NCBI GenBank assembly: GCA_937926195.1 | Contig: CALEXZ010000149.1 | Location: 1-32,107, forward strand | Direction of reading: 5' to 3' | DNA length: 32,107 bases | From: an uncultured Actinomyces sp. | GTDB lineage: Bacteria; Actinomycetota; Actinomycetes; Actinomycetales; Actinomycetaceae | Shown here: positions 29,702 through 32,107 of the stretch, piece after piece | Numbering within the stretch: the stretch's first letter is position 1 | Layout of the letters: the number at the start of each line of letters is the position of its first letter | Made by a program: the position numbers and the translations under genes | The notes under the pieces: model-generated | Told to the model about the DNA's origin: nothing | Databases searched by the model: none | The model's input: the letters and a program-made list of their open reading frames with translations, nothing else

Positions 29702-30553
29702 GTGAGCGCCACCAGGACCCAGACCCGCAGCGAGGACGAGCAGCCCGACGAGGCGGAGTCCTCCGGGCGCCTCATCGCCCTGACCTCCACCCTCGGAGGG
29801 CTGGGCGCCACCACCCTCACCCTCATGCTGGCCCGCGCGCTGTCCGCCCAGGGGGTGCGGGTCGCCGTCGTCGACGCCGACCCGGCCGGAGGGCTGGGCA
29901 TGCACCTGGGCGACCGCCTCGCCCGGGGCCTCGTGTGGGCGGACGTGCCCCGCGAGGAGACCTCCTTCCGGGCCGCGCACCTGACCCGCGCACTGCCGGT
30001 GTGGTGCGGCTGCCGCGTCCTCACCGGGGACGGGCGCGGCGGGCCCGAGAGCCCTGAACGCCTCCCCGCGGTCCTCGACGCCCTCGCGGCCGAGCAGGAC
30101 GTCGTCCTTGTCGACCTCCCACGCGCCTGGGAGCCGCCGCCCGGGGCCGACACCCTCCTGCTGACCGGGCGAGACCTGCGCTCCGCCGTCGCCGCGCAGG
30201 TCCGGGCCAGCCGCCTGGCCCCGCGGCCCGGGACGCTGTCGCTCGTCGTGCGTCAGCTCGGGCAGGACCTGAGTGACACCGAGCTCGCCACCTTCACCGG
30301 CTGCGTCGTGCTCGCGCGCTTCCCCGAGGACCGCAGCGTGCGTCAGCGTGCCGCCCGCGGCGACGACGTCACCTGCGGCCGGGGCGCCACCCGCCGTGCC
30401 GCCCGGTTCCTCGCCAGCTGCCTGCGAGGCGGGTCGGGTGTGGAGCCCGGGTGGCTCCTGGACGCCGGCCCGGGCTGGGGCGATGAGGACCCGGAGGACT
30501 GGGGCCTGCAGTGGGAGCCGCTGGGCGCACCGGGTCTGCGGGACCTGAGATGA
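29702..30553 (+). CDS. CpaE/Ssd-like ATPase of the Tad pilus locus
   Basis: The product is 283 aa. After 23 disordered residues it begins with a ParA/MinD-like fold: LIALTSTLGGLGATTLTLML (24-43), then VAVVDADPAGGLGMHLGD and the Walker B-like VVLVDLPRAW. The deviant P-loop is GGLGATT; the signature Lys expected at its start (KGGxGKT) and the second Lys are both replaced, as in some CpaE/Ssd proteins. It probably localises or regulates the Tad pilus/secretion machine. GTG 29702 has AGGAGG upstream (29692-29697). It overlaps the TadA gene by ATGA (30550-30553). The Ssd name in mycobacteria refers to septum-site regulation; a pilus role is likelier here given the neighbours. Confidence 0.88.
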   Translation: MSATRTQTRSEDEQPDEAESSGRLIALTSTLGGLGATTLTLMLARALSAQGVRVAVVDADPAGGLGMHLGDRLARGLVWADVPREETSFRAAHLTRALPVWCGCRVLTGDGRGGPESPERLPAVLDALAAEQDVVLVDLPRAWEPPPGADTLLLTGRDLRSAVAAQVRASRLAPRPGTLSLVVRQLGQDLSDTELATFTGCVVLARFPEDRSVRQRAARGDDVTCGRGATRRAARFLASCLRGGSGVEPGWLLDAGPGWGDEDPEDWGLQWEPLGAPGLRDLR

Positions 30554-31788
30554 GGGGCGTCGCCACCGCCGGTGCGGGCGGTGCGGGCCGGGCAGGCGGT
30601 GCGGGCGGCGCCCTCGACACCGGCAGTGCCCTCGACACCGAGCTTGAGCGCGTGCGCCGCGCCCTGGCGCGCGGCGTCGACCTCGGCACCGCCCTGGACA
30701 CCGAGGCCGCTCCCGCCCGAGGCGCGGACGGGCTGGCCGTCCTGGGTGAGCGGGTCCGCGCCGACGTCGAGGGCGCCGGGCCTCTTCTTCAGCCCCTGCT
30801 GGAGACCGAGTCCGTCACCGACGTCCTCGTGGGCGCCGGACGCACCTGGATCGACCGCGGCCACGGCCTTGAGGAGGTGGCCGCAGCCGCCCTGACCGAG
30901 GCGCAGGCACGGACCCTGGCCGTGCGCATGGCCGCCTCCGCCGGGCGGCGCCTGGATGACGCCAGCCCCGTCGTTGACGCCACCCTCGCCGACGGCACCC
31001 GCCTCAACGCCGTCCTACCGCCCCTGAGCAGCGACGGCACCCTCATCTGCCTGCGCACCCGACGGCGGCGCGCCTTCACCCTCGACGAGCTGGTCGCCGC
31101 CGGCACCGTCGCACCGCCCCTGGCCCCCGTGCTCGCCGGGCTCGTCTCCGCGCGCGCCTCCTGCCTCGTCACCGGAGCCACCGGCACCGGAAAGACGACG
31201 CTGCTGGCCGCCCTGCTCGGTCTCGTGGCACACACCGAGCGGATCGTGTGCGTCGAGGAGGCCAGTGAGCTGTGCCCCGACCACCCGCACGTCATCCACC
31301 TGCAGGAGCGCGGCGAGAACGTGCAGGGCATCGGCGCCGTCCCCATGACCGCTCTCGTGCGCACGGCGCTGCGGATGCGCCCCGACCGCATCGTCCTGGG
31401 GGAGTGTCGCGGAGCCGAGGTGCGCGAGGTCCTCACCGCGCTCAACACCGGCCACGAGGGCGGGTGGGCGACCCTGCACGCCAACTCTCCGGCGGACGTG
31501 CCCGCCAGGCTCACCGCCCTGGGGGCGCTCGCGGGCCTGGACGAGGCGGCGGTGGCCGCCCAGTCCGTCAGTGCCCTGCACGCCGTCGTGCACCTGCGCC
31601 GTCTGCGCACCCGCCGCGGTGCCCTGCGCGTCGTCGATCGCATCGGGGTGCTCGTCCGCGAGCGCGACGGCGCTCTGCGCTGTGACGACGCCCTCGTGCG
31701 CGATCCCGACGCCCGCGTGCAGAGCGGACCGGGGGCTGAGCGGCTGGCGGCCCTGCTGCCGCAGGAGACGAGGGGGTGGCGGCCGTGA
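30550..31788 (+). CDS. tadA: TadA/CpaF secretion ATPase
   Basis: The product is 412 aa. An N-terminal low-complexity Gly/Ala/Arg stretch (about 8-24) with LDTGSALDT repeats is followed by the CpaF region DVLVGAGRTWIDRG and RLNAVLPPLS. Walker A is GATGTGKT (209-216), the Asp box region is CVEEASEL, Walker B is RIVLGE (280-285) with CRGAE after it, and the His box is GWATLHANSPADV. It is a hexameric type II/IV secretion ATPase that powers Flp pilus assembly at the cytoplasmic membrane. The ATG overlaps the CpaE-like stop by 4 nt and its stop overlaps the next gene (GTGA), so translation is coupled through the operon. Confidence 0.93.
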   Translation: MRGVATAGAGGAGRAGGAGGALDTGSALDTELERVRRALARGVDLGTALDTEAAPARGADGLAVLGERVRADVEGAGPLLQPLLETESVTDVLVGAGRTWIDRGHGLEEVAAAALTEAQARTLAVRMAASAGRRLDDASPVVDATLADGTRLNAVLPPLSSDGTLICLRTRRRRAFTLDELVAAGTVAPPLAPVLAGLVSARASCLVTGATGTGKTTLLAALLGLVAHTERIVCVEEASELCPDHPHVIHLQERGENVQGIGAVPMTALVRTALRMRPDRIVLGECRGAEVREVLTALNTGHEGGWATLHANSPADVPARLTALGALAGLDEAAVAAQSVSALHAVVHLRRLRTRRGALRVVDRIGVLVRERDGALRCDDALVRDPDARVQSGPGAERLAALLPQETRGWRP

Positions 31789-32107
31789 CCGGATCGGCCC
31801 TGCTGGCCGGGCTGCTGCTCGCACTGGCCGTCGCGGTGCTGCTCCTGCCCGCCCGCCGGGAGGTCCCGTCCGCCCGGGTGGACACCGCCGCCCGTCCCGG
31901 GGGTCGCCAGCGGGCGCCCGACATCGCGCTGCTGCTCACCGAGGTCGCCACTCTCCTGCGTGCGGGCGCCACCACCCAGCGCGCCTGGCAGCGCAGCCTG
32001 GAGCGCGCGGGCCTCACACAGGGCACGGTGCCCGCCGACGACGGCGTGCCCCCGGCCCTGGCCGCCCTCGCCGCCGGGCCCCGACGCCGACCCGGCGACC
32101 TGCTGCG
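31785..32107 (+). CDS. tadB: TadB-like platform protein, N-terminal part only
   Basis: The frame opens at GTG 31785 (GTGA overlap with the tadA stop) or at GTG 31776, 13 nt inside tadA with AGGAG 8 nt upstream, and runs off the window end after 107 codons. It has an N-terminal membrane helix (LLAGLLLALAVAVLLLP, residues 6-22) and then DIALLLTEVATLLRAGATTQRAWQ, the start of a type II secretion F domain, which in TadB forms the inner-membrane platform of the pilus. Position directly after tadA supports TadB. The second half is missing, so TadC is not formally excluded. Confidence 0.75.
   Translation, partial: MTGSALLAGLLLALAVAVLLLPARREVPSARVDTAARPGGRQRAPDIALLLTEVATLLRAGATTQRAWQRSLERAGLTQGTVPADDGVPPALAALAAGPRRRPGDLL

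Overview
This is a very GC-rich actinobacterial chromosome segment. Third codon positions are almost all G or C, GTG starts are common, and the gene set includes WhiB, a mycobacterial-type Crp, MurT/GatD and a Tad/CpaF pilus locus. Gene content and order suggest the Actinomycetales, perhaps an Actinomyces-like organism; the species cannot be named from the sequence alone.

Left part (1-7.4 kb, + strand): after a short unrecognised ORF comes a tightly coupled five-gene cassette: SWIM zinc-finger protein, DUF5691-type protein (disrupted here), MoxR AAA+ ATPase, DUF5682-type protein and VWA-domain protein. Three junctions are ATGA overlaps and the fourth is a 4-nt gap. This is the best candidate in the window for a poorly described system: a chaperone-like ATPase plus a metal-binding adaptor, with a possible hydrolase and a zinc-finger partner.

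7.4-16.7 kb: two DUF805 membrane-protein genes with Tyr/Pro-rich N-termini flank the remains of a third copy. Then come a PspC-domain protein, a short chlorite dismutase/HemQ-like protein, and a leftward murT-gatD-NUDIX group. MurT/GatD amidates peptidoglycan lipid II. Divergent from murT is an AbrB-like regulator coupled to an ABC exporter (ATPase and permease), with a promoter overlaid by a three-fold CATG repeat. A PAP2-lipid kinase fusion follows.

16.7-25.1 kb: tRNA-Pro(CGG) with its own promoter and terminator, a metallophosphoesterase and a class A penicillin-binding protein, divergent whiB, a 52-aa DUF4177 protein, a structured non-coding region, crp, nth, an alpha/beta hydrolase and azlC-azlD. 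From memory, this order parallels Mycobacterium tuberculosis Rv3670 to Rv3683 (ephE, nth, crp, Rv3678A, whiB4, ponA2, Rv3683).

25.1 kb to the end: a repeat-rich Ala/Glu/Pro membrane protein, a polytopic membrane protein, a Fic-like protein with a degenerate catalytic motif, a HAD phosphatase, and the start of a Tad pilus/secretion locus (CpaE/Ssd-like ATPase, TadA ATPase, TadB-like protein cut by the window end). This again resembles the Rv3659c-Rv3662c neighbourhood.

No insertion sequences, prophage genes, CRISPR arrays or rRNA genes were seen.
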